A stretch of 64,000 nt of DNA from Variovorax sp. PAMC 28711 (GTDB lineage Bacteria > Pseudomonadota > Gammaproteobacteria > Burkholderiales > Burkholderiaceae_C): assembly GCF_001577265.1 (NCBI RefSeq), contig NZ_CP014517.1:859001-923000 (forward strand), in the 5' to 3' direction. Made by a program: the position numbers and the translations under genes. The notes below the pieces were generated by a model. It was not told the origin of the DNA and made no database searches. It saw nothing but the letters and a program-made list of their open reading frames with translations. This document shows positions 7,762 to 16,614 of this stretch, piece after piece; position 1 is the first letter of the stretch, and each line of letters starts with the position of its first letter.

Positions 7762-8261
7762 ACCTCCCTGAAGAAACCGAACTCGACGAACGCGACGGGC
7801 GCTACCTGCGCAAGGCCATCGGCTGGTCGCACGCGGCACGTCGCCGCGGCAACCGACCCTTCGGCTCCATCATCGTGTCGGCCGACAACGAAGTGCTGAC
7901 TGAAGCCTGGAACAGCACCGCCGAAACGGCCGACTGCACCGGCCACGCCGAGATGAACGCGATCCGGGCACTGGCCGAGCGCAAGCTCACGCGGGAGCAG
8001 CTCGCCGGCGCGACGATCTATGCATCGGGCGAGCCGTGCGTGATGTGCGCGGGCGCGATCTTCTGGTCGGCCATCGGCCGCGTGGTGTTCGGCATCGATG
8101 CCGAAAGACTGCGCGTCTACCGCGGCGAGCGCGGCGACCAGCGCGACGCCGAACTCTCGTGCCGCGACGTGTTCCGCGCCTCGCCGCATGCGATCGAATG
8201 CATCGGGCCTGCGCTGCTCGACGAAGCGAGTGCTGCGCACGACGGGGCTTGGAAAACCTGA
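7758..8261 (+). CDS. nucleoside/guanine deaminase family protein, second copy
   Basis: A 167-residue cytidine-deaminase-fold enzyme. Zinc ligands are His63 (with catalytic Glu65, GHAEMNA) and Cys94/Cys97 (GEPCVMCAG). It differs substantially from the 533-1015 copy, so it is not a recent duplication. The ATG overlaps the binding-protein stop by four bases, placing it in the riboswitch-controlled transcript. Conversion of guanine to xanthine, the riboswitch ligand, would make physiological sense, but other aminopurines or cytosine derivatives cannot be excluded. Confidence 0.85.
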   Translation: MNLPEETELDERDGRYLRKAIGWSHAARRRGNRPFGSIIVSADNEVLTEAWNSTAETADCTGHAEMNAIRALAERKLTREQLAGATIYASGEPCVMCAGAIFWSAIGRVVFGIDAERLRVYRGERGDQRDAELSCRDVFRASPHAIECIGPALLDEASAAHDGAWKT

Positions 8262-8285
8262 GTTCGCCGCTCGCCCTGCCTTCTC

Positions 8286-9329
8286 TCAGCCGATATACGA
8301 AACGTTCGGACGCGCCAATGTGCTGCGCACGAGCTCGGCACGCTGAGTGACCTTCAGGCAGGAGTTTTCCAGGTGCGTCCGCAGCGCCGCTTCGGCAGCG
8401 CCGATGTCACCCCCCGCCAGCGCCTGGAACACGGCAAGGTGCTCGGCCATGAAAGGGTCGCGCCGCGGCATCGGCGCGGCACCGCCGAGCACGTGCTTGC
8501 TGAGCGTCAGGATGCAACGGGTCCGCTGCAGGCTGTCGAGCAGCGGCTGGTTCCGGCAATGCGCCAGGAACGCGACGTGCAGATCGTGCTCCAGACTGTC
8601 CATCTCCGCGCGCGAAACCTTCGGATAGGCCTTCATGGCCTTGCGCAGGCGGTGGACCATGGCCTCGGCCTCGCCCTTCGGCGCGGCGAGGGCTGCGACG
8701 CGCAGCGCCGCGGGCTCCAGCAGCCAGCGCAGTTCGTACAGATGGCGGATGCGCTCGCCCTCCAGCGGCAAGACAGCCCAGCGCAGGCGTTCGTCCTTTT
8801 CGATCAGCCCGAGCCCCTCCAATCGGAGAAGCACGTCGCGCGCCACTGTCCGTCCCACGTTGAAATGCCGCGCCAGTTCGAGTTCGTTGATACGACAGCG
8901 ATCGAACACCGACAAATGCACGACGTCCTGCTCCACCTGCTGGTAGATCGATTCCCAGCCCGGCGCGTTGCGCACCGGCGCTGCACTGTCGCCATGCCCC
9001 AGCATGGCGGCGGTCAGCGTCACGCGGGAGGGGAGCACCCCGGCGGGCCCGGCCAGCATGCCGCGTCCCTCGAACCGGCTCACCAGCCCCTCGAAATCCA
9101 GTGCCTGCAGTGCCTGGCGCACGGGCGTGCGCGTCACGCCGAGGATGTCGGCCACGTGGCCTTCCAGCAGCACGGCGCCCTGCGGAATGGAGCCGCACGA
9201 GATGGCGTCGCTCAACACCCTCTTGACACGTGCGTGGATCGGCGAGCGCAGCCGGCGATCGCCGTCGGCACGTTCGTCGGGGACTGATTCCTCGGGTTCC
9301 AGCGTCACTTCGTCGAATCCTTTGTTCAA
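8286..9329 (-). CDS. GntR/FCD-family regulator with two winged-helix domains
   Basis: 347 residues, about 100 longer than ordinary FadR-type regulators. Residues 31-92 form a GntR winged helix (VADILGVTRTPVRQALQAL). Residues 127-192 form a second one (LARHFNVGRTVARDVLLRL), and 195-325 are an all-helical FCD ligand domain with histidines (HDLH at 248-251, His297, His319) suited to metal and carboxylate binding. It is divergent from the amino-acid-type ABC operon starting at 9446, with a 116-base gap, and is the obvious candidate regulator of that operon and the sugar-acid genes behind it. The duplicated DNA-binding module is unusual. Confidence 0.88.
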   Translation of the reverse strand: MNKGFDEVTLEPEESVPDERADGDRRLRSPIHARVKRVLSDAISCGSIPQGAVLLEGHVADILGVTRTPVRQALQALDFEGLVSRFEGRGMLAGPAGVLPSRVTLTAAMLGHGDSAAPVRNAPGWESIYQQVEQDVVHLSVFDRCRINELELARHFNVGRTVARDVLLRLEGLGLIEKDERLRWAVLPLEGERIRHLYELRWLLEPAALRVAALAAPKGEAEAMVHRLRKAMKAYPKVSRAEMDSLEHDLHVAFLAHCRNQPLLDSLQRTRCILTLSKHVLGGAAPMPRRDPFMAEHLAVFQALAGGDIGAAEAALRTHLENSCLKVTQRAELVRSTLARPNVSYIG

Positions 9330-9445
9330 TCGATCGATGGTAAGTCGGCCCGCCGCTTCGACAACTCCGATCAGGGAAAACCATAGTGCTTACTGCCGGC
9401 ATTAGTCGTTTACATTGACTTCCGTCCGCACTGGTCATTATTTAT

Positions 9446-10129
9446 ATGAATTACGACTTCGACTTCAGCTTTCTGTCGACGCACTGGCAAGCACTGCGTG
9501 ACGGCATGCTGCTGACGCTGCGCATGTCGGTCGCGACGATTCTGTTCGGCTTCCTTGCTGGCGTCGCATTGGCGGTGGTCCGCACGCAAGGGCCGCCATG
9601 GGCAAGCCGCTTGGTCACGGGATACGTGGACCTGATCCGCAACACACCGCTGGTGATCCAGGCTTTTTGGCTATTTTTCGGTCTTGCCGCACTGCAGATC
9701 CGTGTGCCGGCAATGGCCGCCGCGGTCATCGCGCTGACGATCAACGTGTCGGCCTACACCACGGAAATCGTGCGAGCAGGCATCGAATCGATCCCACGCG
9801 GACAACTCGAGGCGGCGTCGTGTCTGGGCATGTCACGCTGGACGATGCTGCGCCTCGTGATCCTGCCGCAGGCGGTCGAACGCATGTACCCCGCGCTGAT
9901 CAGCCAATTCGTCCTGATGATGCTGGCGACGTCGATCATGTCGCAGATCTCGGCCGAGGAACTCACTGCAGCCGGCTACGCAATCCAGTCCGAGACCTTC
10001 CGTGGATTCGAGATCTACCTCGTGATCGCCGTGCTCTATCTCTTGATGTCATGGCTACTCCGACTTTCGATGGCCGGTGTCGCCGCCTTGGCCTTCACCC
10101 GCCGACGCAGGCTCAAGACGCCGCTCTGA
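9446..10129 (+). CDS. amino acid ABC transporter permease (HisM/GlnP family)
   Basis: A 227-residue inner-membrane permease of the polar-amino-acid (PAAT) family. The N-terminus (FDFSFLSTHWQALRDGM) and first helix are typical. The EAA loop reads EIVRAGIESIPRGQLEAASCLGMSRW, preceded by DLIRNTPLVIQAFW, and several hydrophobic helices are evident. The ATG at 9446 lacks a recognisable ribosome-binding site and is followed directly by the family-typical N-terminus. It is first in an operon with a second permease, an ATPase and a binding protein, followed by sugar-acid genes, so the true substrate may be an acidic sugar derivative rather than an amino acid. Confidence 0.9.
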   Translation: MNYDFDFSFLSTHWQALRDGMLLTLRMSVATILFGFLAGVALAVVRTQGPPWASRLVTGYVDLIRNTPLVIQAFWLFFGLAALQIRVPAMAAAVIALTINVSAYTTEIVRAGIESIPRGQLEAASCLGMSRWTMLRLVILPQAVERMYPALISQFVLMMLATSIMSQISAEELTAAGYAIQSETFRGFEIYLVIAVLYLLMSWLLRLSMAGVAALAFTRRRRLKTPL

Positions 10130-10157
10130 GTCGACTCGACTTTCCAAGGAAAAAAAG

Positions 10158-10802
10158 ATGGACGGCATCTCGATCAGTCAACTCGGCTTCATCTTCAAGG
10201 GTGCGGGCTGGACCCTGGTGCTCTCGGCCATGGGGTTCGCGGGCGGGGCCTTGGTGGGCCTGCCCCTGGCGCTGGCCCGTGCTCGCGGCGGGCGAGTGCT
10301 GCGCCTCCTGTCAGGGGCTTATGTGCAGTTGATCCAGGGCATTCCGCTGCCGGTCGTGATGTTCCTCTGCTATTTCGGCATCAGCATCGCGGGCTTCGAA
10401 GTACCGGCGTTGGTGGCCGCGGCCATCGCCATGACGGCCTATTCGAGCGCCTATCTCGGCGAGATCTGGAAGGGCTGCATCGAGGCCGTATCGCGCACCC
10501 AGTGGGAAGCGGCCGAATGCCTGGCGCTCCGCCCGCTGCAGCGCATCGTCTACGTGATCCTGCCGCAGGCGACCCGCGTCGCGATCGCGCCCACCGTGGG
10601 CTTCCTGGTGCAGATCGTCAAGAACTCCTCGTACGCGGTGGTGATCGGCTTCTTCGATCTCACCTATTCGTCGAAGGTCGTCAACAACTCGACCTTCAAG
10701 CCCTTCCTCGTGTTCAGCGTGGCGGCACTGATCTATTTCGCCATCTGCTATCCGCTGTCGTCGCTCTCGTACCGACTCGAAAAGCGAATGGCGCGGCGTT
10801 GA
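10158..10802 (+). CDS. amino acid ABC transporter permease (second subunit)
   Basis: A 214-residue permease of the PAAT family and partner of the preceding one. The ATG at 10158 follows an AAGGAAAAAAAG ribosome-binding region; the frame is open further upstream but overlaps the previous gene. GAYVQLIQGIPLPVVMF and EIWKGCIEAVSRTQWEAAECLAL are the PAAT signature and EAA loop. Together the two permeases would form the transmembrane heterodimer used by the ATPase at 10844. Confidence 0.9.
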   Translation: MDGISISQLGFIFKGAGWTLVLSAMGFAGGALVGLPLALARARGGRVLRLLSGAYVQLIQGIPLPVVMFLCYFGISIAGFEVPALVAAAIAMTAYSSAYLGEIWKGCIEAVSRTQWEAAECLALRPLQRIVYVILPQATRVAIAPTVGFLVQIVKNSSYAVVIGFFDLTYSSKVVNNSTFKPFLVFSVAALIYFAICYPLSSLSYRLEKRMARR

Positions 10803-10843
10803 TTGCTTCACCGTCGAACCCTCAAACAACGGAGCCCCAAGTG

Positions 10844-11572
10844 ATGGACGAAATCGTCAAGTTCGACAAGGTCTGCAAATCCTATGGCCCCACGCCGATT
10901 CTCAAGGGCGTGAGCTTCTCGGTCGGCCGCGGCGAGGTGGTCGCGTTGATCGGCCGCAGCGGCTCGGGCAAGACGACGGCGCTGCGCTGCATCAACGGTC
11001 TGGAAACGATCCAGGGCGGCGAGTTGCACGTGTGCGGCCGCGCCATGCACGGCGCCGGCGTCGATCTGCTGACGCTGCGCCAGGAAGTCGGCATCGTCTT
11101 CCAGAGCTACAACCTGTTCCCGCACCTCACGGTGCTACAGAACATCACGCTCGCTCCGCGCAAGGTCAAGGGCGTGCCGCGCAAGGAGGCCGAGGAGCTC
11201 GCCATGCACGTCCTGCACAAGGTCGGACTGCACGAGCGCGCCGGCTACTACCCCGAACAGCTCTCAGGCGGTCAGCAACAGCGCGCCGCGATCGCCCGCT
11301 CACTGGCGATGCAGCCGAAGCTGATGTTGTTCGACGAGGTGACTTCGGCGCTCGACCCGGAACTGACCGGTGAGGTGCTGCGCGTCATCGAAGGTCTGGC
11401 CGAGGACGGCATGACGATGGTGCTGGTCACGCACGAGATGGCGTTCGCGCGCTCCGTGGCCGACCAGATCATGTTCATGCACCAGGGCATCGTCTGGGAA
11501 TGCGGCCGTGGCGACCTGCTCACGCAACCGGCCACGCCCGAGCTGCAGCAGTTCGTCGGTAGCGGTCTCTGA
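10844..11572 (+). CDS. amino acid ABC transporter ATP-binding protein
   Basis: A 242-residue ATPase of the GlnQ/HisP family. Walker A GRSGSGKTT, Q-loop in VFQSYNLFPHLTV, signature LSGGQQQRAAIARSL, Walker B LMLFDEVTSALDPE and switch histidine VTHEM are all intact. The ATG at 10844 is chosen over the longer open frame, which overlaps the permease gene; a GTG lies at 10841. It is encoded between the permeases and the binding protein of the same transporter. Confidence 0.93.
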   Translation: MDEIVKFDKVCKSYGPTPILKGVSFSVGRGEVVALIGRSGSGKTTALRCINGLETIQGGELHVCGRAMHGAGVDLLTLRQEVGIVFQSYNLFPHLTVLQNITLAPRKVKGVPRKEAEELAMHVLHKVGLHERAGYYPEQLSGGQQQRAAIARSLAMQPKLMLFDEVTSALDPELTGEVLRVIEGLAEDGMTMVLVTHEMAFARSVADQIMFMHQGIVWECGRGDLLTQPATPELQQFVGSGL

Positions 11573-11623
11573 CGCCTTTTCTCTTTCCCGCTTTCACATC
11601 AAAAACCCCACGGAGACACACCC

Positions 11624-12421
11624 ATGATTTTCAACCGCCGCCAGATCGCCCTGCTGGTTTCCGCGCTGCTGCTCGGCGTGTCCGCCAGCGCGTCTGCCGA
11701 CACCCTCGACACCATCAAGCAACGCAAGAAGATCCTGATCGCCGTGGACATCGGCGCTCCGCCCTACGGCATGCTGGACCAACAGGCCCAGCAATCGGGC
11801 TCGGATGTCGAGGCGGCACGCCTGCTTGCCAAGGATCTGGGCGTGGAACTGGAGATCGTGCCTGTGAATGGCCCGAACCGTGTTCCTTTCCTATTGAGCC
11901 GCAAGGCCGATGTGGTGATGGCATCGTTTTCTATCACCGACGAGCGCAAGAAGGTCATCGACTTTTCCGAGCCCTACGGCGTCGTCCCCGTAGTGATCGG
12001 TGGCCCCGCCGCCGCAAAGCTCGCGAGCTTCGCCGACCTGAGCGGCAAGACCGTGGCCGTGACACGCGGCACCACCAGCGACCAGGAGCTGACACGCGGC
12101 AGCAAGGAAGTGGCCGGCGTCACCATCGTTCGCTACGAGGACGATGCCACCACCAACACCGCCCTGGCCACGGGCCAGCAAGACTATCTGGCAGCCGCGC
12201 CCAGCGTGATTCCGGCTGTGAAGAAGAGCAACCCGTCGCGCGACATCGTCGTGAAGTTCACGATGAAGTCCTACCCCTACGGCATCGGCTTGCGCAAGGA
12301 CGACGTCGCCCTCAAGGCCTGGCTTGACACCTGGGTGAAGGCCAACCTCAAGAACGGCAAGTTCAACGAGATCTACACCCGCTACTTCGGCATGTCGCTG
12401 CCGCCCGAGATGTTGAAGTAA
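11624..12421 (+). CDS. transporter substrate-binding protein, PAAT family
   Basis: 265 residues with a Sec signal peptide (cleavage probably after SASA near residue 25) followed by an SBP_bac_3 domain beginning DTLDTIKQRKKILIAVDIGAPPYG. RADVVMASFSITDERKKVIDFSEPY-type ligand-pocket sequence is present. It completes the four-gene transporter (9446-12421). The dehydratase gene begins 23 bases later, suggesting co-transcription and a ligand that is a sugar acid or acidic amino acid derivative. Confidence 0.9.
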   Translation: MIFNRRQIALLVSALLLGVSASASADTLDTIKQRKKILIAVDIGAPPYGMLDQQAQQSGSDVEAARLLAKDLGVELEIVPVNGPNRVPFLLSRKADVVMASFSITDERKKVIDFSEPYGVVPVVIGGPAAAKLASFADLSGKTVAVTRGTTSDQELTRGSKEVAGVTIVRYEDDATTNTALATGQQDYLAAAPSVIPAVKKSNPSRDIVVKFTMKSYPYGIGLRKDDVALKAWLDTWVKANLKNGKFNEIYTRYFGMSLPPEMLK

Positions 12422-12444
12422 TTGCCACCACGGAAAGCGCGCCC

Positions 12445-14019
12445 ATGTTGACTCCCATTGAAGAGAAGCCCATCACGCAACCGCCGCTGCGGCCGCACGC
12501 CCGCGTGATCCGCCTGCATCCGCAGGACGATGTCGTGATCTCGCTCGACCAGCTGGTCTCGGGCACGCATATCGCGAGCGAAGGCGTCACCGTTTCCGGT
12601 CTGGTGCCACCGGGCCACAAGCTCGCGACACGGGCAGTAGAAACAGGCGCCGCAGTGCGCCGCTACGGCCAGATCATCGGCTTCGCCAGCCAGCCGATCC
12701 GTGCCGGACAGCATGTGCACACGCACAACCTCGCCATGGGCGACTTCACGCGCGACTATGCGCATGCGGTCGATGCCAGGCCTGCGCCCCGCGCCGAGGC
12801 TCCGGCGACCTTCCAGGGCATCGTTCGCGAGGACGGACGCGTGGCCACGCGCAACTACATCGGCATCCTGACCTCGGTCAACTGCTCGGCCACGGTGGCG
12901 CGCGCCATCGCCGACCACTTCCGGCGCGACATCCATCCCGAGATGCTCGCGGCTTTTCCCAACGTCGACGGCGTGGTCGCACTCACGCACGGCGCCGGTT
13001 GCGCAGTCGACCCCGAGGGCGAAGGCCTGGCCATCCTGCAGCGAACCCTCGGCGGCTATGCCTGCCACCCCAACTTCGCAGGCGTGCTGGTGATCGGCCT
13101 CGGCTGCGAGACCAACCAGATTCCGAAGCTGCTCGCCACGCAGGGCCTCAGCGACAGCGCACGCCTGCGCAGCTTCACGATCCAGGACACGGGCGGCACC
13201 ACGCGGACCATCGCGCACGGCATCGAGCAGATCAAGGCAATGCTGCCGCAGGCCAACGACGTGAAGCGGCAGACCGTGCCGGCTAGCCATCTGGTGATCG
13301 GCCTGCAGTGCGGCGGCTCCGACGGTTACTCCGGCATCTCGGCCAACCCGGTGCTCGGCGCTGCAGTGGACCTGCTCGTGGCGCATGGCGGCACCGCCAT
13401 CCTGAGCGAGACGCCGGAGATCTACGGGGCCGAGCATCTGCTGACGCGCCGCGCAGAATCCGCCGACATCGGCCACAAGCTGGTGGCGCGCATCCGCTGG
13501 TGGGAGGCCTACTGCGCGCGCAACGGCGCCGCGATGGACAACAACCCATCCTCCGGCAACAAGGCTGGCGGCCTGACCACCGTGCTGGAGAAGTCTCTGG
13601 GCGGTATCGCCAAGGCGGGCTCGACCAACCTGGTCGATGTCTACGAGTACGCGCAGCCGGTGCGCGCGCACGGGCTGGTGTTCATGGACACGCCCGGCTA
13701 CGACCCGATCTCCGCCACGGGACAAGTGGCCGGCGGCGCCAACCTGATCTGCTTCACCACAGGGCGCGGATCGGCCTACGGCTGTGCACCCTCGCCATCG
13801 TTCAAGCTGGCGACCAACACCGCCCTGTGGGAGCGCCAGTCCGACGACATGGACCTGAACTGCGGCGAGGTGCTCGACGGCACGCGCAGCATCGCCGAGC
13901 TGGGCGAGCGGCTGTTCCGCATGCTGCTCGCCACGGCCTCCGGCCAGCCCTCGCGCAGCGAACTGCATGGCTATGGGCAAAACGAGTTCGTCCCGTGGCA
14001 GATCAGCGTGATCACCTAA
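12445..14019 (+). CDS. UxaA/GarD-family sugar-acid dehydratase
   Basis: 524 residues, full length for the altronate/galactarate dehydratase family (iron-dependent removal of water from a hexarate or hexonate to give a 2-keto-3-deoxy acid). An N-terminal SAF-like domain (about 20-110) is followed by the core with RNYIGILTSVNCSATVARAI, LTHGAGC, the cysteine-containing GLGCETNQ and QCGGSDGYSGISANP segments, and TTGRGSAYGCAPSP. It is followed by a DapA-family dehydratase and a semialdehyde dehydrogenase. Exact substrate (galactarate, altronate, arabonate or another sugar acid) is not readable. Confidence 0.88.
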   Translation: MLTPIEEKPITQPPLRPHARVIRLHPQDDVVISLDQLVSGTHIASEGVTVSGLVPPGHKLATRAVETGAAVRRYGQIIGFASQPIRAGQHVHTHNLAMGDFTRDYAHAVDARPAPRAEAPATFQGIVREDGRVATRNYIGILTSVNCSATVARAIADHFRRDIHPEMLAAFPNVDGVVALTHGAGCAVDPEGEGLAILQRTLGGYACHPNFAGVLVIGLGCETNQIPKLLATQGLSDSARLRSFTIQDTGGTTRTIAHGIEQIKAMLPQANDVKRQTVPASHLVIGLQCGGSDGYSGISANPVLGAAVDLLVAHGGTAILSETPEIYGAEHLLTRRAESADIGHKLVARIRWWEAYCARNGAAMDNNPSSGNKAGGLTTVLEKSLGGIAKAGSTNLVDVYEYAQPVRAHGLVFMDTPGYDPISATGQVAGGANLICFTTGRGSAYGCAPSPSFKLATNTALWERQSDDMDLNCGEVLDGTRSIAELGERLFRMLLATASGQPSRSELHGYGQNEFVPWQISVIT

Positions 14020-14062
14020 ATCCAGTCCCACCTTCCCAACATTCGCACCACTGTTTTTCCCC

Positions 14063-14989
14063 ATGACCCTCTCCGCTCCCCGCTACCGCGGCATCTACCC
14101 GGTCGCGCCCACCACCTTCACCGAATCCGGCGCGCTCGATCTCGCGAGCCAGAAGCGCTGCTTCGACTTCATGATCGACTCCGGCGTCGACGGCATCTGC
14201 ATCCTGGCCAACTTCTCCGAGCAGTTCCTGCTGTCGGACGACGAGCGCGAAGTGCTGACCCGCACCGCCCTCGAACACATCGCCGGCCGCGTGCCGGTGA
14301 TCGTGACGACCACGCACTTCGGCACCACCGTCTGCGCCGAGCGCAGCCGCCGCGCGCAGGGCATGGGCGCGGCCATGCTGATGGTGATGCCGCCTTACCA
14401 CGGCGCCACCTTCCGCGTGCCCGAGGCGCAGACCTTCGAGTTCTATGCGCGGCTGTCCGATGCGGTGTCGATCCCGATCATGGTGCAGGACGCGCCGGCC
14501 AGCGGCACGGTGCTCTCCGCCGCCTTCCTCGCGAAGATGGCGAAAGAGATCGAGCAGGTCAGCTACTTCAAGATCGAGACGCCCGGTGCGGCCAGCAAGC
14601 TGCGCGAGCTGATCCGCCTGGGCGGCGAAGCCATCGAAGGGCCCTGGGACGGCGAGGAAGCGATCACGCTGCTGCCCGACCTGGACGCGGGTGCCACCGG
14701 TGCGATGACGGGCGGCGCCTTCGCCGACGGCATCCGCCCGATCATCGAGGCGCACCGCGCCGGCGACATGGACCAGGCCTTCGCGCTGTACCAGCGCTGG
14801 CTGCCACTGATCAACGTCGAGAACCGGCAGGCCGGCTTTCTCGCGGCCAAGGCGCTCATGAAGGAAGGTGGCGTGATCGCCTGCGAGGCGCCGCGCCATC
14901 CGTGGCCGGCGATGCACCCCGAGGTGCGCAAGGGACTGATCGCGACAGCCAGGCGGCTCGATCCGCTCGTGCTGCGCTGGGGCAAATAA
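14063..14989 (+). CDS. DapA-superfamily lyase, L-2-keto-3-deoxyarabonate dehydratase-like
   Basis: 308-residue TIM barrel of the dihydrodipicolinate synthase superfamily. The Schiff-base lysine is Lys170 in SYFKIETPGAASK. The tyrosine of the usual NAL-superfamily motif is replaced by the VQDAPASG segment, as I recall for the Azospirillum L-2-keto-3-deoxyarabonate dehydratase of the oxidative L-arabinose pathway. LANFSEQF, GAAMLMVMPPYHGATFRVPEA and IEGPWDGEEAITLL also fit that subgroup. The expected product is alpha-ketoglutarate semialdehyde, which the next gene would oxidise. A generic DapA-type aldolase is less likely. Confidence 0.85.
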   Translation: MTLSAPRYRGIYPVAPTTFTESGALDLASQKRCFDFMIDSGVDGICILANFSEQFLLSDDEREVLTRTALEHIAGRVPVIVTTTHFGTTVCAERSRRAQGMGAAMLMVMPPYHGATFRVPEAQTFEFYARLSDAVSIPIMVQDAPASGTVLSAAFLAKMAKEIEQVSYFKIETPGAASKLRELIRLGGEAIEGPWDGEEAITLLPDLDAGATGAMTGGAFADGIRPIIEAHRAGDMDQAFALYQRWLPLINVENRQAGFLAAKALMKEGGVIACEAPRHPWPAMHPEVRKGLIATARRLDPLVLRWGK

Positions 14990-14999
14990 AGGAAGCGAC

Positions 15000-16436
15000 A
15001 TGCAACAACACGACAACCTGATCGGCGGCGAATGGAAGAAGGGCGCGAGCTACAGCCCGAACCTGAACCCGTCGAACCTGGGCGACACCATCGCCGAGTA
15101 CACGCAGGGCGATGCCGCCCAGGTCGATGCGGCCGTGGCCGCCGCGACGGCTGCGTTCCCCGCCTGGTCCACCAGCGGCATCCAGATGCGCTCCGACGCG
15201 CTCGACAAGATCGCCACCGAGATCCTGGCGCGCAAGGAAGAGCTGGGCACGCTGCTGGCGCGCGAAGAAGGCAAGACCCGCGCCGAAGGCATCGGCGAGG
15301 CGACCCGCGCCGGCCAGATCTTCAAGTTCTTCGCCGGTGAATGCCTGCGCCTGGCCGGCGAGATCATTCCGTCGGTGCGCCCGAACATCGGCGTGGAGAT
15401 CACGCGCGAACCTGTCGGCGTCGTCGGCCTGATCACGCCGTGGAACTTCCCCATCGCGATTCCGGCCTGGAAGATCGCGCCGGCCCTGGCCTTCGGCAAT
15501 TGCGTCGTGCTCAAGCCCGCCGACCTCGTTCCCGGCTCGGCCTGGGCCCTGGCCGAGATCATCAGCCGCTCGGGCATCCCCGCGGGCGTCTTCAACCTGG
15601 TGATGGGCCGCGGCAGCGTCATCGGCAATGCGCTGGTCGAGCACCCCGGCATCCACGCCATCAGCTTCACCGGCTCGGTCGGCGTGGGTCGCGCCATCGG
15701 CGTCCGGTGTGTGACCAACCAGAAGAAAGTGCAGCTGGAGATGGGCGGCAAGAACCCACAGGTGATCCTGGACGACGCCGACCTGAACCAGGCGGTGGAA
15801 CTGAGCGTGCAGAGCGCCTTCTATTCCACCGGCCAGCGCTGCACCGCGTCGAGCCGCTTGATCGTCACCAACGCCATCTACCCCAAGTTCATCGAAGCGA
15901 TGAAGGCGCGCATGGAGAAGATCAAGGTGGGCGATGCCCTGGTGCAAGGCACGGACATCGGCCCGGTCTCCAGCCAGAGCCAGCTCGACCAGGATCTGGC
16001 GTACGTGAAGATCGGCCAGGACGAGGGCGGCACGCTCGCCATCGGCGGCCAGCGCCTGAAGCTGGACACCGACGGCTTCTACATGTCGCCGGCGCTGCTG
16101 GTGGACACCGACAAGGCCGCGCGCATCAACCGCGAAGAGGTGTTCGGCCCGGTGGCCAGCGTGATCCGCGTGAAGGACTACGAAGAGGCGCTGGCCACGG
16201 CTAACGACACGGAGTTTGGCCTGTCGGCGGGCATCGCGACGACCAGCCTGAAGTACGCGACGCACTTCAAGCGCCACAGCCAGGCGGGCATGGTGATGGT
16301 GAACCTGCCGACGGCGGGGGTGGACTACCACGTGCCCTTTGGCGGGCGCAAGGGCTCGAGCTACGGCCCGCGCGAGCAGGGCAAGTACGCGCAGGAGTTC
16401 TTCACGGTGGTGAAGACGGCGTACACGCTGGCCTGA
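15000..16436 (+). CDS. aldehyde dehydrogenase, probable alpha-ketoglutarate semialdehyde dehydrogenase
   Basis: 478-residue NAD(P)-dependent aldehyde dehydrogenase. Catalytic Cys281 (STGQRCTAS), general base Glu247 (LEMGGKNP), Asn149 (PWNFP) and the Rossmann FTGSVGVG loop are present. It starts 10 bases after the DapA-family gene, with GGAAG upstream. The pairing with a 2-keto-3-deoxy-acid dehydratase points to oxidation of 2-oxoglutarate semialdehyde to 2-oxoglutarate, feeding the TCA cycle. Aldehyde dehydrogenase family membership is certain; the specific substrate rests on context. Confidence 0.9.
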   Translation: MQQHDNLIGGEWKKGASYSPNLNPSNLGDTIAEYTQGDAAQVDAAVAAATAAFPAWSTSGIQMRSDALDKIATEILARKEELGTLLAREEGKTRAEGIGEATRAGQIFKFFAGECLRLAGEIIPSVRPNIGVEITREPVGVVGLITPWNFPIAIPAWKIAPALAFGNCVVLKPADLVPGSAWALAEIISRSGIPAGVFNLVMGRGSVIGNALVEHPGIHAISFTGSVGVGRAIGVRCVTNQKKVQLEMGGKNPQVILDDADLNQAVELSVQSAFYSTGQRCTASSRLIVTNAIYPKFIEAMKARMEKIKVGDALVQGTDIGPVSSQSQLDQDLAYVKIGQDEGGTLAIGGQRLKLDTDGFYMSPALLVDTDKAARINREEVFGPVASVIRVKDYEEALATANDTEFGLSAGIATTSLKYATHFKRHSQAGMVMVNLPTAGVDYHVPFGGRKGSSYGPREQGKYAQEFFTVVKTAYTLA

Positions 16437-16614
16437 AGACAACACAAGCAGTCTCCCACCCGATCAGCAAGCTCAAAACGGATGCACGCACCAAAGGTCA
16501 ATGTGCGATCGCGACCTGCAACAACCACATGCGCCTGATGCAGGGGTAAGGCGCGGTTAGCAAGACCCCTTCTCGTAGTGACTTTCTCAGAATCAATTCA
16601 AACCAGGAGACATC

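Noticed and set aside
9415..9443. Sigma-70 promoter TTGACT ... TATTTA before 9446
   Set aside because: The predicted transcription start would fall after the start codon, so the -10 assignment is doubtful.
14063..14989. True dihydrodipicolinate synthase (lysine biosynthesis)
   Set aside because: The conserved active-site tyrosine motif is replaced and the neighbours are sugar-acid enzymes.
12382..16445. Long minus-strand open frames across the sugar-acid genes
   Set aside because: Shadow frames opposite coding sequence with perfect enzyme motifs on the plus strand.
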